Shown: positions 42,250 to 51,037, counted from the stretch's first letter. The stretch: DNA of 64,000 nucleotides from Naumannella cuiyingiana (GCF_013408305.1 NZ_JACBZS010000001.1:868001-932000), one strand, 5' to 3'. The notes: generated by a model not told the origin, from the sequence alone. Numbers and translations: made by a program.

Positions 42250-43644
42250 TCAGCCGGGCATGTCGGACTCCGCCGAGTCCAGCCCGCCGCGCGACGAGTC
42301 GTCCCAGTCGCCGCGGGTGAAGTCGGGCACCGCCACGGCCCTCTCCTTCTTCAGCGACTCCGCCGACAGCGGCACCGACGAGCACCAGACCGCGGAATCG
42401 TAGACATCGATGTCGGGCACCTGGCCGGTACGTATCTGCTGCACGATCCGCCACTGCATGATCCAGTCCATGCCGCCGTGCCCGCCGCCCTCGGCGTCCT
42501 CGCGCAGCTTGCGCCACAGCCAGTGCTCGTGCTTGTCGCGATAGGGGCCGAAGTCGGCCCAGGCGTGGCCCTTGTGGTCGGGTTCGACATAGATCCGCTC
42601 CGGATAGTCCTCGACGATCCCGCGACTGCCCTGGAGCGAGTTGATCCGGCTGTAGGGGCGCGGCGAGGACACCGAGTGCACGGCGCGGCACATCTTGCCG
42701 CTATTGGTCGTCAGCAGCACCGTCTGCACGTCCCCGTGCACGTACTCCTCCTGCCAGGACGGATGATCGCGCGGGACGAACCGCTCGCGGTAATCGGCGA
42801 GGCCCTCGGCCGGGGTGTCGATGGCGACCAGCGACACGTAGCGTTCGCCGCGGTTGATGTCCAGGCAGGCAGACATCGGGCCCAGGCCGTGCATGGTGTA
42901 GAAGGCGGCCCGGGAGCGGGTGTGCCACTTCCGCCGCCAGGCATCGGTGTAGTAGGTGTCGCTGAACAACAGCTCGCGCAGATCGTGCAGATAGCCGCCG
43001 TGGGCGTCGGTGATCTCGCCGAACAGCCCGGCGCGGGCCATCTTCAGCATCGCCAGTTCGTTGCGGCCGTAGTTGCAGTTCTCGGCCAGCATCAGGTGGC
43101 GGCGGGACTGTTCGCTGGCATCGACCAGCTCCCACAGCTCGTCCAGCTCCATCGCGATCGGCAGCTCGACCGCCGCGTCCTTGTCGTGGCGCAGCGCGTC
43201 GCGGCCCTGGCTGAAGTGGAACTCCCACGGCGTGGCGATGTAGACGTAGTCGACGTCGTCGCGGCGCAACAGCTCCAGATAGGAGCTCTCGCTGCCGCCG
43301 ATGGTCGCGGGGCGATCGTGACCGGCCGCCTGCAAGCGATCAGCGACGCGGTTCGCGCGATCGGCCCGGATGTCGCAGACCGCGGTCACCTCGCCGCCGG
43401 GGATGGATGCCCAGCCCAGCGCCATGCCCGAGCCGCGGTTGCCGAGCCCGATCACGCCCACCCGCACGGTGTCGCGCTGGGCGTACGGGACGCCGATCAT
43501 CGACTTCTGTCCCTTGCGGCGCGGTCGCCTGCGCTCGACCGGCGCGGCCTGGGCCCGTTGCGCGCCCAGCCCCGCGACGGCACCGACCGCCAGCGCACCG
43601 CCCAGCACCATCCGCCTGCTCGTGGTCCCGAGGTCCTCATCCAT
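42250..43644 (-). CDS. Tat-exported Gfo/Idh/MocA protein, GH109-type alpha-N-acetylgalactosaminidase candidate
   Basis: A 464-aa oxidoreductase-fold protein. The N-terminus TTSRRMVLGGALAVGAVAGL with AQAAP is a twin-arginine signal, so it folds with its NAD inside and is exported. The Rossmann motif is VGVIGLGNRGSGMA. Further on are YVYIATPWEFHF, the PIAMELDE stretch in place of the usual EKP, ENCNYGRNEL and a C-terminal GGGHGGMDWIM. This combination is characteristic of GH109 enzymes, which remove alpha-GalNAc by an NAD-dependent redox mechanism. Activity on GalNAc is inferred from the family. ATG 43644 follows GGAGAG. Confidence 0.8.
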   Translation of the reverse strand: MDEDLGTTSRRMVLGGALAVGAVAGLGAQRAQAAPVERRRPRRKGQKSMIGVPYAQRDTVRVGVIGLGNRGSGMALGWASIPGGEVTAVCDIRADRANRVADRLQAAGHDRPATIGGSESSYLELLRRDDVDYVYIATPWEFHFSQGRDALRHDKDAAVELPIAMELDELWELVDASEQSRRHLMLAENCNYGRNELAMLKMARAGLFGEITDAHGGYLHDLRELLFSDTYYTDAWRRKWHTRSRAAFYTMHGLGPMSACLDINRGERYVSLVAIDTPAEGLADYRERFVPRDHPSWQEEYVHGDVQTVLLTTNSGKMCRAVHSVSSPRPYSRINSLQGSRGIVEDYPERIYVEPDHKGHAWADFGPYRDKHEHWLWRKLREDAEGGGHGGMDWIMQWRIVQQIRTGQVPDIDVYDSAVWCSSVPLSAESLKKERAVAVPDFTRGDWDDSSRGGLDSAESDMPG

Positions 43645-43734
43645 GTCTGCTCTCCGTCGAGTTCGTCCGAATGATTGGATCTTTCGGGACGAGCCCACCA
43701 GCGACGCAGATGCGCGTCAAGCGATTCGACGAGA

Positions 43735-44568
43735 TCAGGCCGGCGCGGACAAGGCGGCGGCGAGCGCGCCGAGGGTCTCCGAGGTCCCGGCGGCCAGGCG
43801 TACCGTCGCCAGCTCGTCGCCCCGGGTGGCGCCGCGGTTGACGATCGCCACCGACCGCCCGGTGCGGACCAGATGCCGCGGGAACCGCAGGCCGGACATC
43901 ACGGCCAGCGAGGACCCGAGCACGACCAGTACCTCCGCGCCGTCGACCAGTGCATAGGCCCGCGTCACTCGCTCCCGCGGCACGGACTCGCCGAAGAAGA
44001 CCACATGCGGTTTCAGTACGCCACCGCAGGTTTCACAGTCCGGCACCACGAACGAGCGGTGATCATCGACCTCGAGGTCGCCGTCGGGACGCAGCTCCGC
44101 CTGTCCGGGAGCGATGTCGAGTCCGGCCGCGTCGGGATTGGCGGCCGCCAGGCGTACCTGAAGATCGGCGCGGTCGCTGACCTCGCCGCAGGCCAGGCAG
44201 ATCACCTCGGCCAGCCTCCCGTGCAGATCGATCACGTCCGGGCTGCCGGCGGCGGTGTGCAGGCCGTCGACGTTCTGGGTGAGCACTCCCGCCAGGCCCG
44301 CCCCCGCGAGCGAGGCGAGCGCGACGTGGCCCGCATTCGGCCGCGCCCGCAGCATCCGCGGCCAGCCACGGAAGGATCGCGCCCAGTAGCGCCGCCGGTT
44401 GTCGGCCGATCGCACGAAGTCGGCGTACAACATGGGGTTGGCCGGCGGCGACGTCGGCCCGCGATAGTCCGGAATACCCGAATCGGTCGACATCCCGGCG
44501 CCGGTGAGCGCGACCCAGCGGCGGCCCGCGATCAGCTCCGCGAGCTCGGCGACGCCACCGGGCTCCAT
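43735..44568 (-). CDS. Sir2-family NAD-dependent protein deacylase
   Basis: A 277-aa sirtuin that removes acyl groups from lysine using NAD+. It has GAGMSTDSGIPDYRG, the NAD pocket TQNVDGLH, the catalytic His in DLHG, a zinc ribbon with CLACG and CETCG, and GSSLAV for the C-terminal NAD contact. It belongs to the class II-like bacterial group by the DYRG and HTAAGS pattern. ATG 44568 is just 3 bp past the upstream lpdA stop (TGATCATG), so the two are co-transcribed. TTG 44574 is less likely. Confidence 0.9.
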   Translation of the reverse strand: MEPGGVAELAELIAGRRWVALTGAGMSTDSGIPDYRGPTSPPANPMLYADFVRSADNRRRYWARSFRGWPRMLRARPNAGHVALASLAGAGLAGVLTQNVDGLHTAAGSPDVIDLHGRLAEVICLACGEVSDRADLQVRLAAANPDAAGLDIAPGQAELRPDGDLEVDDHRSFVVPDCETCGGVLKPHVVFFGESVPRERVTRAYALVDGAEVLVVLGSSLAVMSGLRFPRHLVRTGRSVAIVNRGATRGDELATVRLAAGTSETLGALAAALSAPA

Positions 44569-44570
44569 GA

Positions 44571-45986
44571 TCAACTACCGACCTGGCCCCGCCGGTGCAA
44601 CTGCCGCGCGGCCTCGGCGAGCGACCCGGTGAGCGAGGGATAGACGGTGAAGGCGCTCATGAAGTCGTCGACGGTCATCCGCGCCGACACCGCGAGCGAG
44701 ATCGGGTGGATCAGCTCGCTCGCCTTCGGCGCGACCACGACACCGCCCACGATGATCCCGGTCAGCGGCAGCACGAAGAGCTTGATCAGACCATCGTCGA
44801 TGGCCTGCATCTTGGCGCGCGGGTTCCTGGCCAGCGGCAAGATCACCCGCTCGGCCGGCAGCGCCCCCTCGTCGAACTGCTTCTGGGTGAAGCCGACCGT
44901 TGCGATCTCCGGTGCGGTGAACACGTTCGAGGCGACCTTGGCCAGATCGAGCGGGGTGACGGCATCGCCGAGCGCGTGCCACATCGCCTTGCGGCCCTGC
45001 ATCGCCGCGACCGAGGCGAGCATCAGCACGCCGGTGCAGTCACCCGCGGCGTACACCCCGGGCGCGGTGGTGCGCGAGACCTTGTCCACGACGACGAAGC
45101 CGTTGTCGTCGAGCTCCACACCGGCCTCGACGAGCCCGATGCCCGAGGTGTTCGGGATCGAGCCGACCGCGATCAGGCAGTGGCTGCCGCGGACCTCGCG
45201 GCCGTCGGTGAGCGTCACCACGACCTCGTCGCCGTCGCGCGTGACCGACTCGGCACGCGAACGCGACATCACCTCCATCCCGCGCCGCTCGAAGACGTCC
45301 TGCAGCACCTTGGCGGCATCGGAGTCCTCCCCGGGCAGCACGGTGTCGCGGGAGGAGACCAGCACGACATCGCTGCCGAGCGCGTCGTAGGCGCTCGCGA
45401 ACTCCGCCCCGGTGACCCCCGATCCCACCACGATCAGCCGCTCGGGCAGCTCGTCGAGGTGGTAGAGCTGGGTCCAGGTCAGGATCCGCTCGCCGTCCGG
45501 CTGGGCCGTCGGCAGGATCCTCGGGTGCGTACCCGTCGCGATCAGGATCACGTCGGCGGGCAGCTCCAGCTCGTCGTCCTCGGTCCGTACCTGCACGGTG
45601 TGCGCGTCGGCCAGCCGGCCGCGGCCCGCGATCACCGTCACCCCCGCGGCGCCCAGCGAGCGCGCGATGTCGCGGGACTGGGCCCTGGCCAGCTCGCGGA
45701 CGCGGGTGTTCACCCGGTCCAGGTCGACCTCGACGGCCTCCAGCGGGGAGTCGCCCTCGGCGGCCGCGTCCTCGCGGACCCGGATGCCGAGCGTGCCCGC
45801 GGTGCGCACCATGTCCATCACATCGGAGGTGGCGATCAGCGTCTTCGACGGGACCGCGTCCGTCAGCACCGAGGATCCGCCCGGAGCGACCTCCTCGACC
45901 AGGGTCACCTCACCGCCGAGCTGGCTGGCCACCAGCGCAGCCTCGTACCCACCCGGTCCACCACCGACGATCACCACGCGCGTCAC
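44571..45986 (-). CDS. lpdA: LpdA-type NAD(P)H quinone reductase (pyridine nucleotide-disulphide family without redox cysteines)
   Basis: A 471-aa flavoprotein. FAD-binding VVIVGGGPGGYEAALVA opens it, ATGTHPRI and the NAD-binding VVGSGVTGAEFASAY follow, then the second FAD motif VYAAGDCTG and the dimerisation domain. The redox-active CxxxxC of lipoamide dehydrogenases is replaced (GGSSVLTDAVPSKTLIATS), as in Mycobacterium LpdA (Rv3303c), which reduces quinones. GTG 45986 gives MTRVVIVGG. A 17-bp imperfect tandem repeat (45995-46028) lies directly upstream. It probably forms a transcript with the sirtuin, linking NAD(H) redox with NAD-dependent deacylation. Confidence 0.88.
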   Translation of the reverse strand: MTRVVIVGGGPGGYEAALVASQLGGEVTLVEEVAPGGSSVLTDAVPSKTLIATSDVMDMVRTAGTLGIRVREDAAAEGDSPLEAVEVDLDRVNTRVRELARAQSRDIARSLGAAGVTVIAGRGRLADAHTVQVRTEDDELELPADVILIATGTHPRILPTAQPDGERILTWTQLYHLDELPERLIVVGSGVTGAEFASAYDALGSDVVLVSSRDTVLPGEDSDAAKVLQDVFERRGMEVMSRSRAESVTRDGDEVVVTLTDGREVRGSHCLIAVGSIPNTSGIGLVEAGVELDDNGFVVVDKVSRTTAPGVYAAGDCTGVLMLASVAAMQGRKAMWHALGDAVTPLDLAKVASNVFTAPEIATVGFTQKQFDEGALPAERVILPLARNPRAKMQAIDDGLIKLFVLPLTGIIVGGVVVAPKASELIHPISLAVSARMTVDDFMSAFTVYPSLTGSLAEAARQLHRRGQVGS

Positions 45987-46071
45987 GCCTGCATTCTTCC
46001 AGCACGCGCAATCTTCCAGCACGTGCCCCGGACGCCGAACCTCGGTGGTCGGGGCGTGCCATAGTGCGGGG

Positions 46072-46881
46072 GTGAACGACGCATTCGACGATCCCTCCGC
46101 GCTCGCGAACGCCGCGGCCGACGCCGTCCGGACCGGGGCCGGCATCGACGGTCTGGACCTCGCTCTGGTGCTCGGCTCGGGCTGGTCGGCCGCCGCCGAT
46201 GATCTTGGCGAGCAACTGCACAGCTTCGACCTCGGCGAGCTGCCCGGGTTCAGCAAGCCCGTGGTCGCGGGCCACGGCGGACAGTTGCGTATCGTCCGCA
46301 CGCCGGCCGGGAAGGTGGCGGGGGTCTTCACCGGGCGTACCCACTTCTACGAGGGCCGGGGCGCCGAACCGGTGGTGCACGGGGTACGCACGGCGGCCGC
46401 CGCGGGCGCCCGGACGCTCGTGCTGACCAACGGTTGCGGCAGCCTCAATGCCGACTGGGGACCCGGTACGCCGGTGCTGATCAGCGACCACATCAACCTG
46501 ACGGGCGCGACGCCGCTGCGCGGGGCGACCTTCGTCGATCTCACCGCGGCCTATGCGCCACGGCTGCGCGAGCTGGCCCGCGAGGTCGACCCGGGCCTGC
46601 CGGACGGCGTCTATGTGCAGTTCCGGGGCCCGCAGTACGAGACGCCGGCCGAGGTGGCGATGGCCGCGACCATCGGTGGCGATCTGGTCGGCATGTCGAC
46701 GGCGCTGGAGACGATCGCGGCGCGCGAGGCCGGGCTGGAGGTGCTCGGCATCTCCCTGGTCACGAACCTGGCGGCGGGCATCTCGCCGGAGCCGCTCGAC
46801 CACGCCGAGGTGATCGAGGCCGGCAATGCCGCGGCGCCGAAGCTGCGCGCCCTGCTCCGCGGGCTGGCGGAGAAGCTGTGA
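46072..46881 (+). CDS. Purine-nucleoside phosphorylase
   Basis: A 269-aa trimeric-type PNP that splits inosine or guanosine with phosphate into base and ribose-1-phosphate. Seen: LVLGSGWSAAAD (phosphate loop), VAGHGGQLRIV, FTGRTHFYEG, TLVLTNGCGSLN, the purine-site segment QFRGPQYETPAEVAM and VGMSTALETIAAREAGLEVLGISLVTNLAAG. GTG 46072 is chosen. CATAGT 6 nt earlier could be a leaderless -10. Its stop overlaps the next gene (GTGA), coupling it to a phosphomutase that can use the released pentose phosphate. Confidence 0.92.
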   Translation: MNDAFDDPSALANAAADAVRTGAGIDGLDLALVLGSGWSAAADDLGEQLHSFDLGELPGFSKPVVAGHGGQLRIVRTPAGKVAGVFTGRTHFYEGRGAEPVVHGVRTAAAAGARTLVLTNGCGSLNADWGPGTPVLISDHINLTGATPLRGATFVDLTAAYAPRLRELAREVDPGLPDGVYVQFRGPQYETPAEVAMAATIGGDLVGMSTALETIAAREAGLEVLGISLVTNLAAGISPEPLDHAEVIEAGNAAAPKLRALLRGLAEKL

Positions 46882-48533
46882 GCGCCGAGCTGCTGAGCGC
46901 GGCCGATGCCTGGCAGCGCGCCGACCCGGATCCGGCGACGGCCGCCGAGCTGGCGAAGGTGATCACCGCCGCGCAGGCCGGGGACGCCGGCGCGGTGGCC
47001 GAGCTCGCCGACGCCTTCGCGGGCCCGCTGGAATTCGGCACGGCCGGCCTGCGCGGGCGCCTCGGCCCCGGGCCGAACCGGATGAACCGGGTCGTCGTGA
47101 CGCGCGCCGCGGCGGGCCTGGCGAAGTATCTGCGCGACAACGGCCTGACCGGCGGGCCGGTGATCATCGGTCACGACGCACGACACAATTCGGACCGCTT
47201 CGCCCGCGACACCGCAGAGATCATGGCCGGCGCCGGGTTCGAGGTGCTGCTCTCCCCCGGCCCCGTGCCGACACCGCTGGCGGCCTGGGGGATCCGGGCG
47301 CTCGGCGCCGTCGCCGCGGTCGTGGTGACGGCCTCGCACAACCCGCCTGCCGACAACGGCTACAAGGTCTACCTCGGCGACGGCTCGCAGATCGTGCCGC
47401 CGGCCGATGTCGAGATCGCCGCGGCGATCGAGGAGGTCTCGCGCCTGCCGCTGGCCGATCTTCCCCGCGCCGACTCCTGGCGTACCTGGGATCCGCGGCT
47501 GCGCGATGGCTACATCGCCCGCGCCGCCGAACTGGGCGAACGCGCCCGCGGCGCGGACCTGCGCTGGGTGCACACCGCGCTGCACGGCGTCGGCACCGAG
47601 ATCGTCCGGGCGGTCGTCGAGCGTGCCGGGATCCCGGCGCCGGTCGAGGTCGCCGAGCAGGCGTCCCCGGATCCCGACTTCCCGACCGTCGCCTTCCCCA
47701 ACCCCGAGGAGCCCGGCGCGATCGATCTTGCGCTGGCCGCTGCCCGCGAGGCGGGTCGTGGCGGTGAGCCGGTCGACCTGGTGGTCGCCAACGATCCGGA
47801 CGCCGACCGGTGCGCGGTGGCGATCCCCGCCCCCGAGGCGGCCGGCGGCTGGCGGATGCTGAGCGGCAACGAGCTGGGTTGGCTGCTCGCCGACGATGCG
47901 CTGCGCCGCGGGGTGCAGGGCGCCTACGCCTGCTCGGTGGTGTCCAGCGTGCTGCTGGCCGAGCTGGCCGCGGCCCATGATCAACCGTTCGTGCCGACGC
48001 TGACCGGCTTCAAGTGGATCGGCCGGGTGCCGGGGCTGGCGTTCGGCTACGAGGAGGCGATCGGCTACTGCTGCGATCCCGCGCACGTGCCGGACAAGGA
48101 CGGCATCACCGCACTCGTCACCGTGCTCGCGATGGCCGCGGAGCTGAAGTCGCGTGGGGAAACCCTGGCGGGCCGGCTGGCCGAGCTGGCCCGGGTCTTC
48201 GGCCCGCACCTGACCGACCAGTTGTCCGTCCGTGTCGAGGACCAGTCGATCATCGCCGAGGCGATGACCCGGCTGCGATCCGCGCCGCCCGCGGAGCTGA
48301 CGGGCCGGCCGGTGCGGGTGACCGATCTGGCGGAGGGTACGCCCGAGCTGCCGCCGACCGACGGCGTGCTGCTGGCCGGCGACGGCGTGCGAGCGGTCGT
48401 CCGGCCGTCCGGCACCGAGCCGAAGCTGAAGTGCTATCTGGAGGTCTGGGATGCCCCCGGCGCCGATGCCGGTGCCGCCGCCGGTCGGCTGCTACGGCTG
48501 CGCGACGAGATGGCCGCGGCGCTCGGGCTGTGA
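46878..48533 (+). CDS. Phospho-sugar mutase (phosphomannomutase/phosphopentomutase-like)
   Basis: A 551-aa alpha-D-phosphohexomutase. The catalytic phosphoserine is Ser153 in VVTASHNPPADNGYKVY, the Mg2+ loop is NDPDADR, the sugar-specificity loop is GYEEAIGY, and the phosphate-binding loop near the end is RPSGTEPKLK. The FGTAGLRG start motif is typical of the PGM2-like group, which includes phosphopentomutase activities. Placed immediately after PNP, it may convert ribose-1-phosphate to ribose-5-phosphate. Glucose or mannose phosphates are alternatives. GTG 46878 overlaps the PNP stop. Confidence 0.9.
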   Translation: MSAELLSAADAWQRADPDPATAAELAKVITAAQAGDAGAVAELADAFAGPLEFGTAGLRGRLGPGPNRMNRVVVTRAAAGLAKYLRDNGLTGGPVIIGHDARHNSDRFARDTAEIMAGAGFEVLLSPGPVPTPLAAWGIRALGAVAAVVVTASHNPPADNGYKVYLGDGSQIVPPADVEIAAAIEEVSRLPLADLPRADSWRTWDPRLRDGYIARAAELGERARGADLRWVHTALHGVGTEIVRAVVERAGIPAPVEVAEQASPDPDFPTVAFPNPEEPGAIDLALAAAREAGRGGEPVDLVVANDPDADRCAVAIPAPEAAGGWRMLSGNELGWLLADDALRRGVQGAYACSVVSSVLLAELAAAHDQPFVPTLTGFKWIGRVPGLAFGYEEAIGYCCDPAHVPDKDGITALVTVLAMAAELKSRGETLAGRLAELARVFGPHLTDQLSVRVEDQSIIAEAMTRLRSAPPAELTGRPVRVTDLAEGTPELPPTDGVLLAGDGVRAVVRPSGTEPKLKCYLEVWDAPGADAGAAAGRLLRLRDEMAAALGL

Positions 48534-49132
48534 GCGCGTCGGCGACGGTCGTGCTGGTCGCGGGCCCCTCCGGCAGCGGCAAGTCCAGGCTCGCGGCCCT
48601 GTCGGGCGTACCGCACGTCAGCCTGGACGACTTCTATCTCGACGGTGATCATCCGGCGCTGCCGGTCACCGAGCTCGGCGGCGAGCGGGTGATCGACTGG
48701 GACGATCCGCGCAGTTGGAACTGCCCGGCGGCGGTCGCCGCGATCGAGAAGTTGATCAGGACCGGCGGGGTGCGCGCGCCCGTCTACCGGTTGGCCGCCA
48801 ATGCCGCGGTGGGTGAGCGCGCGATCGAGCTCGGCGACGCCTCGGCGGTGGTCGCGGAGGGGGTCTTCGCCCCGCAGGCGCTCGGCCCCCTGCGCGCCGC
48901 GGGCCTGCGGGTCGTTCCCCTGTGGCTGGACAGGTCGCGAACGCTGAACGGGGTACGCCGGTTGGCGCGCGATCTGGCCGAGCGCCGCAAACCCGCCCAC
49001 GTGTTGATCTTTCGCGGGATCGCGCTGTGGCGAGACGAGGGCCGCCGCCGGCGCGAGGCCCTGGCGCTCGGCTTTCGTCCGGTGGGGATGGCCTCGGCGC
49101 GCCGCCTGGTCGCCGGGCTCGCGCGGCGCTGA
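48530..49132 (+). CDS. Uridine kinase-like P-loop kinase
   Basis: A 200-aa P-loop kinase. Walker A is GPSGSGKS (12-19), then SLDDFYLDGDHPALP, the substrate/Mg DDFY motif of uridine kinases, followed by IDWDDPRSWNCPAAVAAI and VVAEGVFAPQAL. The lid has RSRTLNGVRRLARDLAERRKP. It likely phosphorylates a nucleoside or related sugar and completes the salvage theme of the operon. GTG 48530 overlaps the mutase stop by 4 bp. Downstream lies the second pair of GAGTGGTCG repeats. Confidence 0.85.
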   Translation: MSASATVVLVAGPSGSGKSRLAALSGVPHVSLDDFYLDGDHPALPVTELGGERVIDWDDPRSWNCPAAVAAIEKLIRTGGVRAPVYRLAANAAVGERAIELGDASAVVAEGVFAPQALGPLRAAGLRVVPLWLDRSRTLNGVRRLARDLAERRKPAHVLIFRGIALWRDEGRRRREALALGFRPVGMASARRLVAGLARR

Positions 49133-49154
49133 CCGCGGCGGGCGCCGTCACGCC

Positions 49155-49243
49155 GTGCCGCCGTTATCGACCACTCGCCAGGGTTCTGGCCACCATCTCG
49201 CCCCCGAGGCGGCCGAAACCCGGACGAGTGGTCGCTTTCGGCG
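49155..49243. repeat. Inverted pair of GAGTGGTCG-type intergenic repeats
   Basis: Minus-strand copy (49155-49185) contains GAGTGGTCGATAACGGCGG. Plus-strand copy (49216-49243) contains GAGTGGTCGCTTTCGGCGG. Both are preceded by AACCCNGG or AACCCGGA. Same family as 15621-15703. The stretch lies between convergent genes (uridine kinase-like and FAD oxidoreductase). Confidence 0.7.
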
Positions 49244-49282
49244 GGAGGCTCCGCGTACCCCAGCCCGCGTGCTCGACCGGGG

Positions 49283-50965
49283 TCAGCCGCGGTCGATGCC
49301 CGCGAGGAAACCGTGCACCAGCGGGACGACCGATGACCCCTCGCCGCTGGCGGCCGCCACCCGCTTCATCGAGCCGGCGCGCACGTCGCCCACGGCGAAC
49401 ACCCCGGCCGCGGTGGTGGCCAGCGAAGCGGGCGGTACGCCGTCGCGCCAGTAGCCCTTCGGCACGTCCCGCCCGGTGAGCACGAAGCCGTGCTCGTCCA
49501 GCAGGATCTCCGGAGGCAGCCAGCCGCAGTGCGGGTTGGCGCCGAGCAGCAGGAACAGCCCGCCCGCGGCGACCTTGGACACCGCATCGGCCGCGTTGTC
49601 GCGGATCATCAGCCACTCCAGCCGGCCGTTCCCGCCACCGTCGATCACCTCGGACTCGCCGCGCACGGTGATCCGCGCGTTCGCCACGATCTCGCGGATC
49701 AGGTAGTCCGACATGGTTGCCGTCAGGTCGGGGCGGCGGATCACGATGGTCACCGAGCGGGCGTACCTCGACAGGTGCATCGCCGCCTGACCGGCGGAAT
49801 TGCCACCACCGACGACATGGACATCGAGCCCCGCCAGGTCGCGCGCCGCCGAGGTCGCCGCGCCGTAGTGCACGCCGAGACCGACCAGGTCCTCCAGGGC
49901 CGGTACGCCGAGCCGGCGATACTTCACCCCGGTGGCGATGATCACGCTGCGCGCGCGAATCTCGCCGGCCGGGGTCTGCAGCACGTGCCCGTTGCCGGCG
50001 GGATCGCCGAGCCGCAGCTCCTGCACCGGCCGCGCCGCCTGCAGCTTCGCGCCGAACCGCAGCGCCTGGAACCTCGCGCGCTGGGTCAGCCGCATCCCCG
50101 AGATGCCGTTCGGGAAGCCGAGATAGTTCCTGATCATGGAACTCGATCCGGCCTGGCCACCGATCGCATCGGCGTCGATCACGACCGTCTCCAACCCCTC
50201 CGATGCGCCGTAGACCGCCGCACCGAGCCCGGCGGGACCGCCGCCGACGATGGCGACATCGAAGACCCGGTCGCCGAGCGTCTCGGGGTTGTAGATCGCC
50301 GCGCCGATCTCGGCCATCGTCGGCCGAACCATCGGCGGGGCATCATGCATCCGCACCACCGGGTACGCCTGATCGGGCCCGCCGGCATCCTCCCCCAGCT
50401 CGTCCAGCACCTCGCGCCCCGGCGGGCTTTCCGGCGACCACATCCCGTGCGGCATGCCGAGCCGGTCGAGGAAGTCGTGGATCCGGGCGGCGTCGGGATT
50501 GTTGGCCGGCGCGACCACCCGCAGGGCCTCGACCACGGGGCGCCCGGAACTCCAGCCCCAGTCCGACAACAGATCGGTCAACGCGGCGTGCAACTCCTCA
50601 TCGCGCGGCCCGCGCGGCGCGACGCCGGCCAGATCGAGACGCCCCTCCGACATCGCCGTCCGCAACTGCCCGATCGTGGCCAGGTAGTCCCCGACGGTGG
50701 TGAACACGACCCGCTTGCTGGTCGGGCTGAGCGCCTGCAGGCAGTCCATGGTGATCAACCCGGAAGCGTCGGGCAGCGTGCTCTCCACGATCAGCATCGC
50801 GATCGGCACCCCGCCCGCGAGCAGCCGTTGCACCAGCGGCAGCGAGCTGGCGAGACTGTCCGCCGATTCGACGCGGTACTCCCCGGCGTACCGCTGCAGG
50901 GCCTGCCGCAGCGGCTCCGACGACGTATCGGCGACCAGGACGATCGCGGGATCCGGCTTCTTCAC
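49283..50965 (-). CDS. Degenerate receiver fused to a thioredoxin-reductase-like flavoprotein
   Basis: A 560-aa fusion. Residues 1-125 resemble a response-regulator receiver (AIVLVADTSSEPLRQAL, then AMLIVESTLPDASGL), but the phosphoacceptor position carries Glu in IVESTLPD. A thioredoxin-fold-like linker region with PVVEALRVVAPANNPDAARIHDFL follows. From about 236 the reductase part has FDVAIVGGGPAGLGAAVYGASEGL, IGGQAGSSSMIRNYLGFP and a GVFAVGDVRAGSMKRVAAASGEGS ending. The CxxC of thioredoxin reductase is replaced by AATSAARD. So FAD and NAD(P)H binding are kept but disulphide reduction is not expected. The partner is unknown. GTG 50965 has a leaderless promoter. Confidence 0.82.
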   Translation of the reverse strand: MKKPDPAIVLVADTSSEPLRQALQRYAGEYRVESADSLASSLPLVQRLLAGGVPIAMLIVESTLPDASGLITMDCLQALSPTSKRVVFTTVGDYLATIGQLRTAMSEGRLDLAGVAPRGPRDEELHAALTDLLSDWGWSSGRPVVEALRVVAPANNPDAARIHDFLDRLGMPHGMWSPESPPGREVLDELGEDAGGPDQAYPVVRMHDAPPMVRPTMAEIGAAIYNPETLGDRVFDVAIVGGGPAGLGAAVYGASEGLETVVIDADAIGGQAGSSSMIRNYLGFPNGISGMRLTQRARFQALRFGAKLQAARPVQELRLGDPAGNGHVLQTPAGEIRARSVIIATGVKYRRLGVPALEDLVGLGVHYGAATSAARDLAGLDVHVVGGGNSAGQAAMHLSRYARSVTIVIRRPDLTATMSDYLIREIVANARITVRGESEVIDGGGNGRLEWLMIRDNAADAVSKVAAGGLFLLLGANPHCGWLPPEILLDEHGFVLTGRDVPKGYWRDGVPPASLATTAAGVFAVGDVRAGSMKRVAAASGEGSSVVPLVHGFLAGIDRG

Positions 50966-50971
50966 CTGCTC

Positions 50972-50977
50972 AGCCTA
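50972..50977 (-). promoter_or_regulatory. -10 box of the receiver-flavoprotein gene (leaderless)
   Basis: Minus strand TAGGCT, 6 nt, then GTG 50965. This confirms the GTG start. Confidence 0.6.
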
Positions 50978-50999
50978 GGCGTCGATCACGGCGCGGGCA

Positions 51000-51030
51000 T
51001 TGACTCTCCCCCGCGGGGAGGGTTCAGACT
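51000..51030 (+). promoter_or_regulatory. MerR/BmrR-type promoter with 19-bp spacer and central dyad
   Basis: TTGACT (51000-51005) and CAGACT (51025-51030) are separated by 19 bp holding the dyad CTCCCC-CGC-GGGGAG (51006-51020). Long spacers with this type of CTCCCC/GGGGAG dyad are the hallmark of BmrR-like MerR regulation. GTG 51038 follows 7 nt after the -10, so the transcript is leaderless and autoregulated. Confidence 0.75.
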
Positions 51031-51037
51031 CGGCACC

